A stretch of 64,000 nucleotides of DNA. It comes from Kaistella faecalis. GTDB lineage: Bacteria; Bacteroidota; Bacteroidia; Flavobacteriales; Weeksellaceae. Both the position numbers and the translations under genes were made by a program. The stretch is taken from NCBI RefSeq assembly GCF_019195395.1, contig NZ_CP078067.1, positions 1,937,783 through 2,001,782 on the forward strand, given 5' to 3'. Below, piece by piece: positions 42,699 through 51,494 of the stretch. The notes beneath the pieces were generated by a model that saw nothing but the letters and a program-made list of their open reading frames with translations, did no database searches and was not told the DNA's origin. How positions within the stretch are numbered: the stretch's first letter is position 1; the number at the start of each line of letters is the position of its first letter.

Positions 42699-43338
42699 TT
42701 CCGCCGCCGTCACTTCCTTTACTCACCTTAAGCCCAATCCTATAACTTCCTTGAAGTGCTTTAAAACCTTTTGCAGATGTGGTTTCCGGTGATACTTCCA
42801 CAAGAGAAACGGTGTGTCCGTTGAACTCCTGAGACTTACTGTAGCCTTTTTTAGCATCGCTTAAAGTGCTTAGTTTCAAGATCACAGGTCTAGTATAAAC
42901 GCCTATTAATTCTACTTCTGCGGTTGCAACTCCGGCCCAGATGCAGTTTACGTCTTTCGGGCACCTGCTATCCTCAGTCATTTTTTTGAAAGTGACATTC
43001 ATTTCATATTCTTTAAGGAACTTATTTTCGCCTTCCTTAAGATAAATGATGCCCGCGGTGTTTTTCATGGTTGAATTTTGCTGTTCTTTCTTAGCGGTCT
43101 CTACAGCTTCCTTATCCGGAGGTAAACCTACCGACATTTCGGGTTCGCCATTAGCTTTAGATTTCGGTTCACCTGATGTTTGGTTTGTGGTCACATCTAA
43201 AACTTTTGGTTCTGTTGAATTCACTGAAGTTTCTGTTTTTACAGATTCCTGCTCGGTGGTGGATTGTGAAACTTTCGGGTTTTGGCAGGTCGCTAAAGTT
43301 AAAATCCCAAACGAAGTAAGGATAAGTCTGTGTATCAT
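42685..43338 (-). CDS. Probable lipoprotein with Cys-rich WAG domain
   Basis: This 217-residue protein has a signal with a likely lipobox (LATC, Cys18; Thr at -1 is unusual), so it is probably lipid-anchored. Residues 20-100 are a disordered Ser/Thr/Lys/Glu-rich linker. The C-terminal domain has MTEDSRCPKDVNCIWAGVATAEVEL (about residues 135-160). This SRCP...C.WAG pattern recurs in uncharacterised bacterial secreted proteins, and its two Cys could form a disulfide. It ends with a Gly/Thr tail. It lies 11 bases after the DUF456 gene and converges with ung. Function unknown. Confidence 0.65.
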   Translation of the reverse strand: MIHRLILTSFGILTLATCQNPKVSQSTTEQESVKTETSVNSTEPKVLDVTTNQTSGEPKSKANGEPEMSVGLPPDKEAVETAKKEQQNSTMKNTAGIIYLKEGENKFLKEYEMNVTFKKMTEDSRCPKDVNCIWAGVATAEVELIGVYTRPVILKLSTLSDAKKGYSKSQEFNGHTVSLVEVSPETTSAKGFKALQGSYRIGLKVSKGSDGGGTTTK

Positions 43339-43349
43339 AATGTTAATTT

Positions 43350-43835
43350 TTAAAGGATGTCGAATAACACGACCAAAAACATTGCCAGACCGACCATAAA
43401 GTTGAAACCTGTTCCGTAAAGAAATCCAATAAAGGCTCCTTTAGTTGAATTCCAAGCTTTCTTTTTATCAGAAGCATCATGCAGTAATTCCCCTATAAAA
43501 ACGCCCAGAAACATTCCGATTAAAAAACCGAAGGGAACCGGAATAAAAAACATCCCCACCAACGTACCGATTACCGACCCTACGCTTCCCCAGCGCGTTC
43601 CGCCATATTTGCGGTTGGTTCTTGCCGGAATTACATAATTTAAAACTACAGAAACACCAGTAAGAAATACAAAGATCCAAATGTAAACCATGTCCAGTGG
43701 TGCATCTGTCCCGAATTTGTAAATCAGCAATCCGCATAGACTGAGGAGCAGTCCTGGTAAAACAGGAATAAAAGTTCCCAGAATACCCAAAATGAGTAAT
43801 ACAATGCTGATGAGCTGAATTAATGTAGTGTCCAT
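43350..43835 (-). CDS. DUF456 family membrane protein
   Basis: This 161-residue protein has about four membrane helices. It opens with ILLILGILGTFIPVLPGLLLSLCGLLIY, the Gly/Pro-rich pattern of DUF456 (YwlB-like). A glycine-rich middle follows (YGGTRWGSVGSVIGTLVGMFF), with IGMFLGVFIGELLHD after it. The function of the family is unknown. It is probably the first gene of a two-gene transcript with the lipoprotein and is divergent from the MscS-like gene. Confidence 0.85.
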   Translation of the reverse strand: MDTTLIQLISIVLLILGILGTFIPVLPGLLLSLCGLLIYKFGTDAPLDMVYIWIFVFLTGVSVVLNYVIPARTNRKYGGTRWGSVGSVIGTLVGMFFIPVPFGFLIGMFLGVFIGELLHDASDKKKAWNSTKGAFIGFLYGTGFNFMVGLAMFLVVLFDIL

Positions 43836-43891
43836 GAATAATAATTTTTGTTAAAAATAGGCATTAATCCTATAAACACAATCGGATTTCT

Positions 43892-43899
43892 TATTTTTG
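43892..43899 (+). promoter_or_regulatory. -7 box of the MscS-like gene
   Basis: TATTTTTG ends 5 bases before the ATG at 43905. No TTG is found at the usual -33 distance. The transcript should have little or no leader. Confidence 0.55.
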
Positions 43900-43904
43900 C
43901 TGTA

Positions 43905-45167
43905 ATGAATGACGAACTGAAAGATACCAAAGATTTCCTACAGAACATCAGTGATAATATTCACTATGCTGTTCGCGACAGTTTGCCCGATAACTGGGTT
44001 TTGCTCGGCCAAATCACACTTAAATTTCTGTTCCTTCTGGGTCTTGTGTATGTTACCGATTTTATCCTGAAGTTTCTGCTGAACCAAATCTTCAGAACTT
44101 TTTTTAATGACGATAAATATCCGATACAGAAATCGATTTACCAGTCCAAAATCACGAATTCCGTAGCTCATTTAATTGCGCTTCTTTTTGGAAGTTTTGC
44201 TCTGTTTTCGATATTTTACCGACATCCAAAGAGTTTTATTTTTCTTGAAAGAATGGTGGGCTTAGCGATCGTTTTGGTGGTGGCAGGAATGCTGTACCGG
44301 AGTTTAAGTGCATTCAGAAATTATTTCATCATTCAGCAGGATTACTATAAAATAATTGCCCTGAATGCGGTGTCGCAAAGTGTAAAGATTTTCGGAATTT
44401 TCGTGTCATCAATTGTCGCAATCAGTGTCATATTTGGGATCAGCGGATCAGCGATTCTGGGAAGTCTGGGAGCGATCACGGCAGTATTGGTTTTGGTTTT
44501 CCGGGATACGATTTTAGGATTCGTAACGGGAATTCACGTGGCGACCTCAAAAAATCTGAAAGTTGGAGACTGGATCGGAATTCCGAAATATAATTTGGAG
44601 GGAAATATTCAGGATATCAATCTTTTAACGACTAAAATTCAGAATTTTGATAAAACCATTTCTACGATTCCTACTTACGATTTTCTTACGACGGAAATCA
44701 AAAATATCCAGGTAATGTCCGAAAGCAATACCCGAAGAATCAAGCGTTCCATTATTTTTAATATCAATTCCTTTAAATTTCTTGATGATGAAACGCTGGG
44801 CAGATTATCCAAAGTAAATTTAATTAAAAGTTATCTGGAGGTTAAGCAATCTGAAATGTCGCAGCAAAGAAAACTTATCGATAATCCTGAACTGATCATT
44901 AACGGAAGACAGCTTACCAACATCGGGGTTTTCCGCGAATATGTGTTTAATTATCTTAAAAATAACCAGCATATCGATCAGGAAGGAACCATCCTCGTAA
45001 GACAGCTGGAAAACACCCCACACGGGATGCCGCTGGAAATCTACTGCTTTACAAATGATTCTCAATGGGCTAACTATGAGGATATTCAGGCCGATATTTT
45101 CGATCATCTTCTCGTAGCTTCCAAGGAATTCGACCTGGAAGTAATACAGTTTGTAAAAATCCAATAA
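43905..45167 (+). CDS. Mechanosensitive ion channel, MscS family
   Basis: This protein of about 420 residues has five hydrophobic helices in the first 190 residues. The pore-lining helix and beta domain follow: GISGSAILGSLGAITAVLVLVFRDTILGFVTGIHVAT (about residues 178-215), GDWIGIPKYNLEGNIQDINLLTTKIQNFDKT, then a C-terminal alpha/beta domain. This is the MscS fold with extra N-terminal helices, as in YbdG-like channels. It releases pressure during osmotic downshock. The ATG at 43905 is chosen because the upstream TTG (43848) precedes the -7 box. Confidence 0.87.
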   Translation: MNDELKDTKDFLQNISDNIHYAVRDSLPDNWVLLGQITLKFLFLLGLVYVTDFILKFLLNQIFRTFFNDDKYPIQKSIYQSKITNSVAHLIALLFGSFALFSIFYRHPKSFIFLERMVGLAIVLVVAGMLYRSLSAFRNYFIIQQDYYKIIALNAVSQSVKIFGIFVSSIVAISVIFGISGSAILGSLGAITAVLVLVFRDTILGFVTGIHVATSKNLKVGDWIGIPKYNLEGNIQDINLLTTKIQNFDKTISTIPTYDFLTTEIKNIQVMSESNTRRIKRSIIFNINSFKFLDDETLGRLSKVNLIKSYLEVKQSEMSQQRKLIDNPELIINGRQLTNIGVFREYVFNYLKNNQHIDQEGTILVRQLENTPHGMPLEIYCFTNDSQWANYEDIQADIFDHLLVASKEFDLEVIQFVKIQ

Positions 45168-45169
45168 TC

Positions 45170-45889
45170 ATGACAAAACTTAGTGTAAATATCAATAAAA
45201 TTGCAACGATCCGGAACGCCCGTGGAGGCGAACTTCCAAGTGTTGCGGAAGCCGCGGTAAAACTTCAGGAATTTGGAGCGCAGGGAATTACAATTCACCC
45301 AAGGCCGGATGAAAGACATATCACCAAAAAAGATGTCTATGATCTGAAATCTTTGGTTCATACGGAATTTAATATTGAAGGAAACCCGCACCGTCCCTTC
45401 ATTGATATGGTTTTAGAAATTAAACCGGAGCAGGTGACGCTGGTGCCCGACTCCGATGATGCCATTACCTCGAACGCAGGTTGGGATTGCGAAATGCATT
45501 TGGGATTTTTAAAAAATGTGATTTCAGAATTTAAAAATGCCGGGATCCGAACATCAATATTCCTCGATCCCAATCCGGAAATGGTAAAATTTGCCGCAGA
45601 AACCGGGACAGACAGAATTGAACTGTATACAGAAGCTTATGCTAAAAATTATATTCAGAATAAAGAAGAAGCTGTAAAACCGTATGTAGAAACAGCGAAG
45701 GAGGCGGAAAAATATGGTCTGGGCGTAAATGCAGGACACGATTTAAGTCTGGAAAACCTCAAGTATTTTTCTGATCAGGTTCCTAATCTCCTGGAAGTTT
45801 CCATAGGTCATGCTTTGATTTCTGAAGCGCTCTACATGGGTCTCGAAAACACGGTGCAGGCCTATCTGAAGAGATTGGCTAAATGGTAA
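45170..45889 (+). CDS. pdxJ: Pyridoxine 5'-phosphate synthase
   Basis: This 239-residue TIM barrel has LSVNINKIATIRNARGGELPS at the start, ITIHPRPDERHI (about residues 41-52), TLVPDSDDAITSNAGWD (about residues 90-107), SIFLDPNPE and LGVNAGHDLSLENL (about residues 183-196). These are the standard PdxJ blocks. It condenses 1-deoxyxylulose-5-phosphate with aminoacetone phosphate. It begins 2 bases after the channel gene, so both may be on one mRNA. Confidence 0.95.
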   Translation: MTKLSVNINKIATIRNARGGELPSVAEAAVKLQEFGAQGITIHPRPDERHITKKDVYDLKSLVHTEFNIEGNPHRPFIDMVLEIKPEQVTLVPDSDDAITSNAGWDCEMHLGFLKNVISEFKNAGIRTSIFLDPNPEMVKFAAETGTDRIELYTEAYAKNYIQNKEEAVKPYVETAKEAEKYGLGVNAGHDLSLENLKYFSDQVPNLLEVSIGHALISEALYMGLENTVQAYLKRLAKW

Positions 45890-45899
45890 AATCAATGGG

Positions 45900-45924
45900 A
45901 ATCGGGCGTCAGCCCGATTTTTAT
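45900..45924 (+). terminator. Terminator of pdxJ
   Basis: ATCGGGC and GCCCGAT form a perfect stem with a 4-base loop (GTCA), followed by T's. Confidence 0.85.
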
Positions 45925-45936
45925 ATTCAGTAATTA

Positions 45937-45969
45937 TTGGCTTTTCGCCGAAAATTATATTAATTTTGA
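45937..45969 (+). promoter_or_regulatory. Promoter of the hydrolase/SDR/acyl-CoA ligase/mvaD run
   Basis: TTG at 45937-45939 and TAATTTTG at 45962-45969 are separated by 22 bases, with the ATG 17 bases further on. The spacing is at the long end. Confidence 0.55.
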
Positions 45970-45986
45970 AATTTAAACTTTTATAG

Positions 45987-46775
45987 ATGGAAATTCTACA
46001 CGCGAAAATCTTTGGACAGGATAAGCCGGGAACTCCGCTTCTCGTTTTTCACGGCCTGTTTGGGATGCTGGATAACTGGGGAAGTTTCGGCAAAGAAATG
46101 GGTGAATTCTTTCCTGTTCACCTCATTGACTTAAGAAATCACGGTAAAAGTTTCCATTCGGCAGAGATGTCTCATGATGATCTGGCGCACGATATCGCCC
46201 ATTACATGGAATTTCATCACATCGAAAAAGCGAATCTTCTCGGGCATTCTTTAGGTGGAAAAGCAGTGATGCAGTTTGCCATAAAATACCCTATTAAAGT
46301 ACAGAAATTAATTGTTGTAGATATTTCTCCCAAAGCTTATCCGCCGCACCACCAGGGAATCCTGAAAGCACTCGAAAGCGTAGATTTTGAGAAAATAACA
46401 ACAAGACAGGAAGCAGAAGAAGTCCTGCAGCAGTATATTCCCGAAAAATCGGTGATTCAGTTTTTGGCTAAAAATTTATACTGGACGGATGATAAAAAAC
46501 TCGCCTGGCGTTTTAATCTGAAAACCCTTTCGGAAAGATACAGTGAATTTGTTTCGAACGCAATAAAATTTGGTGTGTTTTCCGGAGAGACGCTGTTTAT
46601 TGCCGGTGCAAAATCGAATTATATTTTACCGCAGGACGAATTTCAGATCAGGCAGCAATTCCCGCAGGCTTCCGTTATAAAAATAGAAAATGCCGGACAT
46701 TGGGTTCAGGCAGAAAACCCTAAGGATTTCAACGAAGCAGTGAAAGATTTTCTTTCAGAAAACAGAATAGACTAA
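45987..46775 (+). CDS. Alpha/beta hydrolase, YbfF-like esterase
   Basis: This 262-residue protein has PLLVFHGLFGMLDNW (oxyanion His-Gly, about residues 19-33), HLIDLRNHGKS, NLLGHSLGGKAVMQFA (nucleophile Ser in GHSLGG, about residues 94-109) and a late NAGHWVQAENP (catalytic His). This resembles YbfF/ABHD11-type esterases that act on short acyl esters or acyl-CoA. It starts a four-gene run with an SDR protein, an acyl-CoA ligase and mvaD. Confidence 0.88.
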   Translation: MEILHAKIFGQDKPGTPLLVFHGLFGMLDNWGSFGKEMGEFFPVHLIDLRNHGKSFHSAEMSHDDLAHDIAHYMEFHHIEKANLLGHSLGGKAVMQFAIKYPIKVQKLIVVDISPKAYPPHHQGILKALESVDFEKITTRQEAEEVLQQYIPEKSVIQFLAKNLYWTDDKKLAWRFNLKTLSERYSEFVSNAIKFGVFSGETLFIAGAKSNYILPQDEFQIRQQFPQASVIKIENAGHWVQAENPKDFNEAVKDFLSENRID

Positions 46776-46784
46776 AATTTACGC

Positions 46785-47798
46785 ATGATTCTAGTTACCG
46801 GCGCTACAGGAATTCTCGGACGGGTTATCGTTTTACAGTTGTTGAAACAGGGTAAATCTGTGGTTGCCGCAAAACGAAAATCAAGCAATATCGGGGAGGT
46901 AAAGAATTCCTATAAATTCTATACTGACAGTCCTGAAAGTTTCTTTGAGAAGATTAAATGGGTGGATGTAGATTTCGATGACATGTTCTCACTTCAAAAT
47001 GCCCTGAAGGGAATCGAAGAAGTGTATCACTGCGCAGCGACAGTTAGTTTTCATCCGGCCGATCAGCGAAAAATGTATCACACCAATATCGAGGGAACTA
47101 AAAATCTGCTTTTTGCGTGTGAAGGCTCAGGGGTTAAAAAATTCTGTTTCGTGAGTTCAATTGCAGTACTTGATGGCGTAAACGAAAAAGGCGAAACGGA
47201 TGAGAGTTCAGATTATAACCTGAAATTAGATCATTCTGCCTACGCGGTTTCCAAACATTTCTCTGAAATGGAAGTTTGGCGTGCCGCAGCAGAAGGATTA
47301 AATACGGTTATTGTAAATCCCGGAATCATCATCGGCAGCGGAAACTGGACGCAAAGCAGCGGACTGATTTTCGAAAATTTGGCGAGACCTTATACTTTTT
47401 CCGGTGGAGCATCTTATGTAGATGTGCGTGATGTGGCCAGGGCATCCATAGAACTTATGGATAAAAATATTTTCGGTGAGCGGTTTATCCTGATTTCTGA
47501 AAATAAACGCTATTTCGAGGTGGGTTCTTATGTAAGACAAAAATTGGGACTTGCCGCCCCGAAGATCATTCCATCGGTATTGCTTATGGTGGGAAGGGTT
47601 TTGAACTTTCTTTTTGGATGGCTTTTTTCACCTTTAAGAATGGTGGATAAAGTTAACACAGAATCAGTTACCACTTTCAGTACCGTAAGTAATAATAAAA
47701 TTGTAGAAACCCTGGGATTCAAGTTCATCCCGGTAAGCGAAAGCATAAATTTCCACCTCGGAAATTACAGAACTGATAAAAAAAGCTTAAAAAAGTAG
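46785..47798 (+). CDS. NAD-dependent epimerase/dehydratase family (extended SDR)
   Basis: This 337-residue protein has a Rossmann start ILVTGATGILGRVIV (Gly-rich dinucleotide motif), the HCAATVSF strand, FVSSIAVLDG with the catalytic Ser, and YAVSKHFSEMEVW (catalytic Tyr-Lys, about residues 152-164). NPGIIIGSGNW follows. The set resembles dihydroflavonol-reductase and 3-beta-HSD-like SDRs of unknown substrate. A hydrophobic stretch (SVLLMVGRVLNFLFGWLF, about residues 265-283) suggests membrane association. The gene lies 9 bases after the hydrolase and 2 before the acyl-CoA ligase. Confidence 0.87.
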   Translation: MILVTGATGILGRVIVLQLLKQGKSVVAAKRKSSNIGEVKNSYKFYTDSPESFFEKIKWVDVDFDDMFSLQNALKGIEEVYHCAATVSFHPADQRKMYHTNIEGTKNLLFACEGSGVKKFCFVSSIAVLDGVNEKGETDESSDYNLKLDHSAYAVSKHFSEMEVWRAAAEGLNTVIVNPGIIIGSGNWTQSSGLIFENLARPYTFSGGASYVDVRDVARASIELMDKNIFGERFILISENKRYFEVGSYVRQKLGLAAPKIIPSVLLMVGRVLNFLFGWLFSPLRMVDKVNTESVTTFSTVSNNKIVETLGFKFIPVSESINFHLGNYRTDKKSLKK

Positions 47799-47800
47799 AG

Positions 47801-49564
47801 ATGAATTTTGCAGAATTTTTAAACACAAATGCAGAGAAGTTCTCCATAAAACCTGCAATAGGTTTTAAAAAGAAGGACGTATGGAAAGAAATACACTGGC
47901 GCGATTTCCGCAGAATGGTGTTTAAAACCGCAAATGCGCTGAAAGAAGCCGGAATTTCTGAAAACGACAGGGTGGCAATTTACTCCGATAACTCTGCAGA
48001 ATGGATCACTTTTGATTTGGCAATTCTTTCTCTTGGCGCTGTTACTGTACCGATTTATTCCACAAACAATGGTCCACAGGCCGAATATATCATCAATGAT
48101 GCGGAAGCAAAAATTATTTTAGTCGGTAATCAGGAACAGTATGACGCTTCTTTCGAAATTCTGAATAAAGAAAACACGCTGCAGCAGATTATTGTCGCCA
48201 AAAAAGCAATTTGGATCAAAAAAGACCGGAGTATTTATTTTGAAGATTTCATCAAAAAAGCTGAGGAACATTTTGATATTGTTCAAAAAGAAGACGATGA
48301 TCTTGCGACCATTATTTACACTTCCGGAACTACGGGCGTGCCGAAAGGTGTTATGCTAACGCACCGCAATTTCCACGAGTGTATCAAAGCACACTTCGAA
48401 TTTTTTAAATTTAAAAATTTCGAAAATGAAACGTCATTAGCTTTTCTACCGCTTACCCATGTTTTCGAAAGAAGCTGGACATTACTTTCACTTTACGGCG
48501 GCGCCAAGGTATATTTCCTCGAAAATACCAAACTTATCGCTCATGCTTTAACAGAAGTAAAACCTACAATGATGTGTGCAGTGCCAAGATTTTATCAGAA
48601 AATCTATGCGGGCGTCAACGAAATGGTGCAAAACGGTTCGGAATCAAAAAAGAAAATCTTCAACTGGGCAATGGAGATAGGGAGTCAGGTTGCTGATCTT
48701 AAGCGCCTTGAAAAGTCAGTTCCTTTAAGCTTAAAACTAAAAAATAACATTGCCGATCTTCTTGTTTTTAATAAAATCAAGAAAAAAATGGGTGGAAAGC
48801 TTTGGTTTATGCCTTGCGGCGGAGCTTCGGTTTCCCCTGATGTAACAAGATTTTTCGATGCTTTGGGGGTTCACATGACGGTAGGTTATGGACTCACTGA
48901 AACTACGGCTACCTTAACCGCTTTTCCCTTTACTCAATATGAACACGGAAGCGCGGGAATTCCGCTTGGCGATACGCAGCTCAAAATCGGTGAGAACGAC
49001 GAAATTCTGGCAAAAGGTAGCGGTATAATGAAAGGCTATTACAAATTACCGAAGGAAACTGCTGAGGTTTTCACGGAAGACGGATGGTTCAAAACCGGAG
49101 ATGCGGGTAAGTTTGATGAAAAAGGAAATCTTTACATTACCGACAGAATCAAGGATTTGATGAAGACGGCTAACGGAAAATATATCACGCCTCAGCCTAT
49201 TGAAAATTTACTGTCTAATAACAATTATATTAATCAGGCAATGATTGTGGCAGAAGATAAACCTTTTGTCACAGCGTTGATTATTCCTAATTTCGAAGCG
49301 CTGAAAGAGCAGCTTCCTAAAATGAATATCCCGTTTACTAACTGGCAGGAAATTGTTGATTCAGAAAAAATTAAAGAGTTTTACCGCGAAAAACTCGAGG
49401 AAATTCAAAAAAGCCTTTCCGGTTTCGAAAAAGTGAAGAAATTTGTATTGATGCCTGCGGAATTCGAAATCAATACGGGAGAAATCACGCCGACATTAAA
49501 GGTGAAGAGAAATGTAGTAATGCAGAAATACGCAGCGTTAATCGATAAGATGTACACTGCTTAG
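47801..49564 (+). CDS. Long-chain fatty acid--CoA ligase (AMP-forming)
   Basis: This 587-residue ANL-family enzyme has TIIYTSGTTGVPKGVMLTH (P-loop, about residues 168-186), FLPLTHVFERSWT, VGYGLTETTATLT (about residues 364-376), GWFKTGDAGKFD and DRIKDLMKTANGKYI (hinge and catalytic Lys region, about residues 447-461). The KTANGKYI wording is typical of long-chain acyl-CoA synthetases of the FAA/FadD15 type. It activates fatty acids and may feed the acyltransferases of this region. Confidence 0.92.
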   Translation: MNFAEFLNTNAEKFSIKPAIGFKKKDVWKEIHWRDFRRMVFKTANALKEAGISENDRVAIYSDNSAEWITFDLAILSLGAVTVPIYSTNNGPQAEYIINDAEAKIILVGNQEQYDASFEILNKENTLQQIIVAKKAIWIKKDRSIYFEDFIKKAEEHFDIVQKEDDDLATIIYTSGTTGVPKGVMLTHRNFHECIKAHFEFFKFKNFENETSLAFLPLTHVFERSWTLLSLYGGAKVYFLENTKLIAHALTEVKPTMMCAVPRFYQKIYAGVNEMVQNGSESKKKIFNWAMEIGSQVADLKRLEKSVPLSLKLKNNIADLLVFNKIKKKMGGKLWFMPCGGASVSPDVTRFFDALGVHMTVGYGLTETTATLTAFPFTQYEHGSAGIPLGDTQLKIGENDEILAKGSGIMKGYYKLPKETAEVFTEDGWFKTGDAGKFDEKGNLYITDRIKDLMKTANGKYITPQPIENLLSNNNYINQAMIVAEDKPFVTALIIPNFEALKEQLPKMNIPFTNWQEIVDSEKIKEFYREKLEEIQKSLSGFEKVKKFVLMPAEFEINTGEITPTLKVKRNVVMQKYAALIDKMYTA

Positions 49565-49584
49565 CGCAAACTTAATAAGAAAAC

Positions 49585-50637
49585 ATGAACGATTTTACAG
49601 GAAATAAAAACTTCAATATATCCAGCCAAACGGTTTCGGCGAGCTGTCCTTCGAATATCGCACTCATCAAATACTGGGGAAAATATGAGAACCAGATTCC
49701 CGCGAACCCAAGCATCAGTTACACCTTAAATAACTGCAAAACAAATACGTCGATGGAATTTGTCGCGGATGGGAAATTTTCTGTACAAACCTTTCTTTCC
49801 GGCAATGAGGAGAAGAAATTTGCCGAAAAAATCGAAAAGTATTTCCGCAATATAGAGGAATTTCTTCCCTGGATTTTAAAAGGCAAATACATCATCAGAA
49901 CCGAAAATACTTTTCCTCACAGTTCCGGAATTGCAAGTTCGGCGTCGGGATTTGGTGCGATCGCCAAGTGCTTAATGGAGCTCGAGCAGAATTTTTCAGG
50001 TATTCAGGATTGTGATTTTAAAGTGCGGAAGGCAAGTTTTCTTGCCAGATTAGGCAGCGGAAGCGCATGCAGAAGCCTGTATGACGGCCTTGTAGTCTGG
50101 GGAACAACGAAAGAAGTTGAAGACAGTTCTGATCTTTATGCTGTGCAATACCCGAATAATGAAATTCACGAAGTTTTTAAGAGTTTCAATGATTGGGTTC
50201 TTCTGATTCATGAAGGCGCAAAATCTGTAAGTTCTACGGTAGGTCACGGTTTAATGAACACCAATCCTTACGCGGAAAGAAGATTCCGCGAAGCACATGA
50301 AAGTTTCAGAACTTTAAAAGTAATTCTGAAGAACGGCGATCTTCAGAATTTTATTAAACTTGTTGAACATGAGGCGCTTACCCTCCACGCCATGATGATG
50401 ATGAGTGAGCCTGCTTTTATACTGATGAAAACCGGTACGCTGGAGGTGATTAATAAAATCTGGGATTTCCGCAAAGAGACAGGTTTGCCGCTTTTTTTCA
50501 CCTTAGATGCGGGTGCAAATGTTCATCTGCTTTTTCCTGCGGACAATGAAGAAGATAAGATCAAGGAATTTATTGTAAAAGAACTTTTACAACATACCCA
50601 GAATAACGGTGTAGTGAAAGACGTGATGAAATTCTAG
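49585..50637 (+). CDS. mvaD: Diphosphomevalonate decarboxylase
   Basis: This 350-residue GHMP-family protein has NIALIKYWGKYENQIPAN (about residues 24-41), the active-site region FPHSSGIASSASGFGAIA (about residues 111-128, ATP-binding loop), ARLGSGSACRSLYDG (about residues 150-164) and LDAGANVHLLFP near the C terminus (catalytic Asp region). It makes isopentenyl diphosphate. It shows that the organism has the mevalonate route rather than only the DXP route for isoprenoids, as in many Bacteroidota of this group. Confidence 0.95.
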   Translation: MNDFTGNKNFNISSQTVSASCPSNIALIKYWGKYENQIPANPSISYTLNNCKTNTSMEFVADGKFSVQTFLSGNEEKKFAEKIEKYFRNIEEFLPWILKGKYIIRTENTFPHSSGIASSASGFGAIAKCLMELEQNFSGIQDCDFKVRKASFLARLGSGSACRSLYDGLVVWGTTKEVEDSSDLYAVQYPNNEIHEVFKSFNDWVLLIHEGAKSVSSTVGHGLMNTNPYAERRFREAHESFRTLKVILKNGDLQNFIKLVEHEALTLHAMMMMSEPAFILMKTGTLEVINKIWDFRKETGLPLFFTLDAGANVHLLFPADNEEDKIKEFIVKELLQHTQNNGVVKDVMKF

Positions 50638-50649
50638 AACTTCGCGAAA

Positions 50650-50844
50650 TTATTTCTTTGCGGAGAATCTGCTTAAAGTGTGGAGTACGAAAACCACCAG
50701 AATTCCTAAAACCGCAGCTGACATTGATAAAATGAATTTAGCGTTTTCTTCGTGCCAGAAACCAAGCTGCCATTCCATTGCATAAAGGTTAAAGCCAATG
50801 AAAATTACGAATAACACTAAGAATATTTTATAAAAAACATGCAT
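50650..50844 (-). CDS. Small two-helix membrane protein of unknown function
   Basis: This 64-residue protein has two hydrophobic helices (about residues 5-22 and 38-58), with a WQLGFWHEEN linker between them and a basic end. No family is recognised. It lies 11 bases downstream of marC on the same strand and is probably cotranscribed with it. It converges with mvaD. Confidence 0.6.
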   Translation of the reverse strand: MHVFYKIFLVLFVIFIGFNLYAMEWQLGFWHEENAKFILSMSAAVLGILVVFVLHTLSRFSAKK

Positions 50845-50855
50845 TTTGTAAAGTC

Positions 50856-51452
50856 TTAAAATTTAACGTACGTGCTGAACAGCTGTGCAAAGTTGGCTGT
50901 AAACAGTTTAATTGAAATTGCGAGTAGAATAATTCCGAAAACTTTCTGTAAAACCTGAAGAGTTCCGTCGCCCAGTTTTCTTTCGATCCAGTTCGCTGAT
51001 TTCAGCACCAAATATACGAAAATTGTATTGAGGATGATTCCTGAAATGATATTAATATCATGATATTCCGCACGTAGAGACAGGGTAGTAGTTAATGTTC
51101 CGGCGCCAGCAATTAACGGAAATGCGATGGGAACAATAGAAGCGGATTTTGCTTCCTGATGTTTCTGGATCTCAATGCCCAGAATCATTTCCACAGCGAT
51201 AATGAAGATCACAAATGCCCCTGCAATCGCAAATGAATTTACATCTACTCCGATAAATTTCAGAATTTTATTCCCGATAAAAAGGAAGGAAATCATCAGA
51301 ATACCCGAAACAATCGCAGCTTTTTCCGATTCAATATGCCCAAATTTCTGCTTTAAGCTTACGATAATAGGAATGGAACCCACAATATCGATTACGGCGA
51401 AGAGAACCATAGTGGTAGTAAGCGTTTCTTTTAAAGAGAAAGAGTCAAGCAT
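50856..51452 (-). CDS. MarC-family integral membrane protein
   Basis: This 198-residue protein has six membrane helices. FAVIDIVGSIPIIVSL at the start and AFPLIAGAGTLTTTLSL (about residues 111-127, the PLIAGPG-type motif) mark MarC/YchE. The function is unknown; despite the name it is not firmly tied to drug resistance. A minus-strand -7-like box (TATTTTTG) is at 51473-51480. Confidence 0.88.
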   Translation of the reverse strand: MLDSFSLKETLTTTMVLFAVIDIVGSIPIIVSLKQKFGHIESEKAAIVSGILMISFLFIGNKILKFIGVDVNSFAIAGAFVIFIIAVEMILGIEIQKHQEAKSASIVPIAFPLIAGAGTLTTTLSLRAEYHDINIISGIILNTIFVYLVLKSANWIERKLGDGTLQVLQKVFGIILLAISIKLFTANFAQLFSTYVKF

Positions 51453-51494
51453 TTCTAAAATTATTAATTTCGCAAAAATATAAAAAATAATTGA

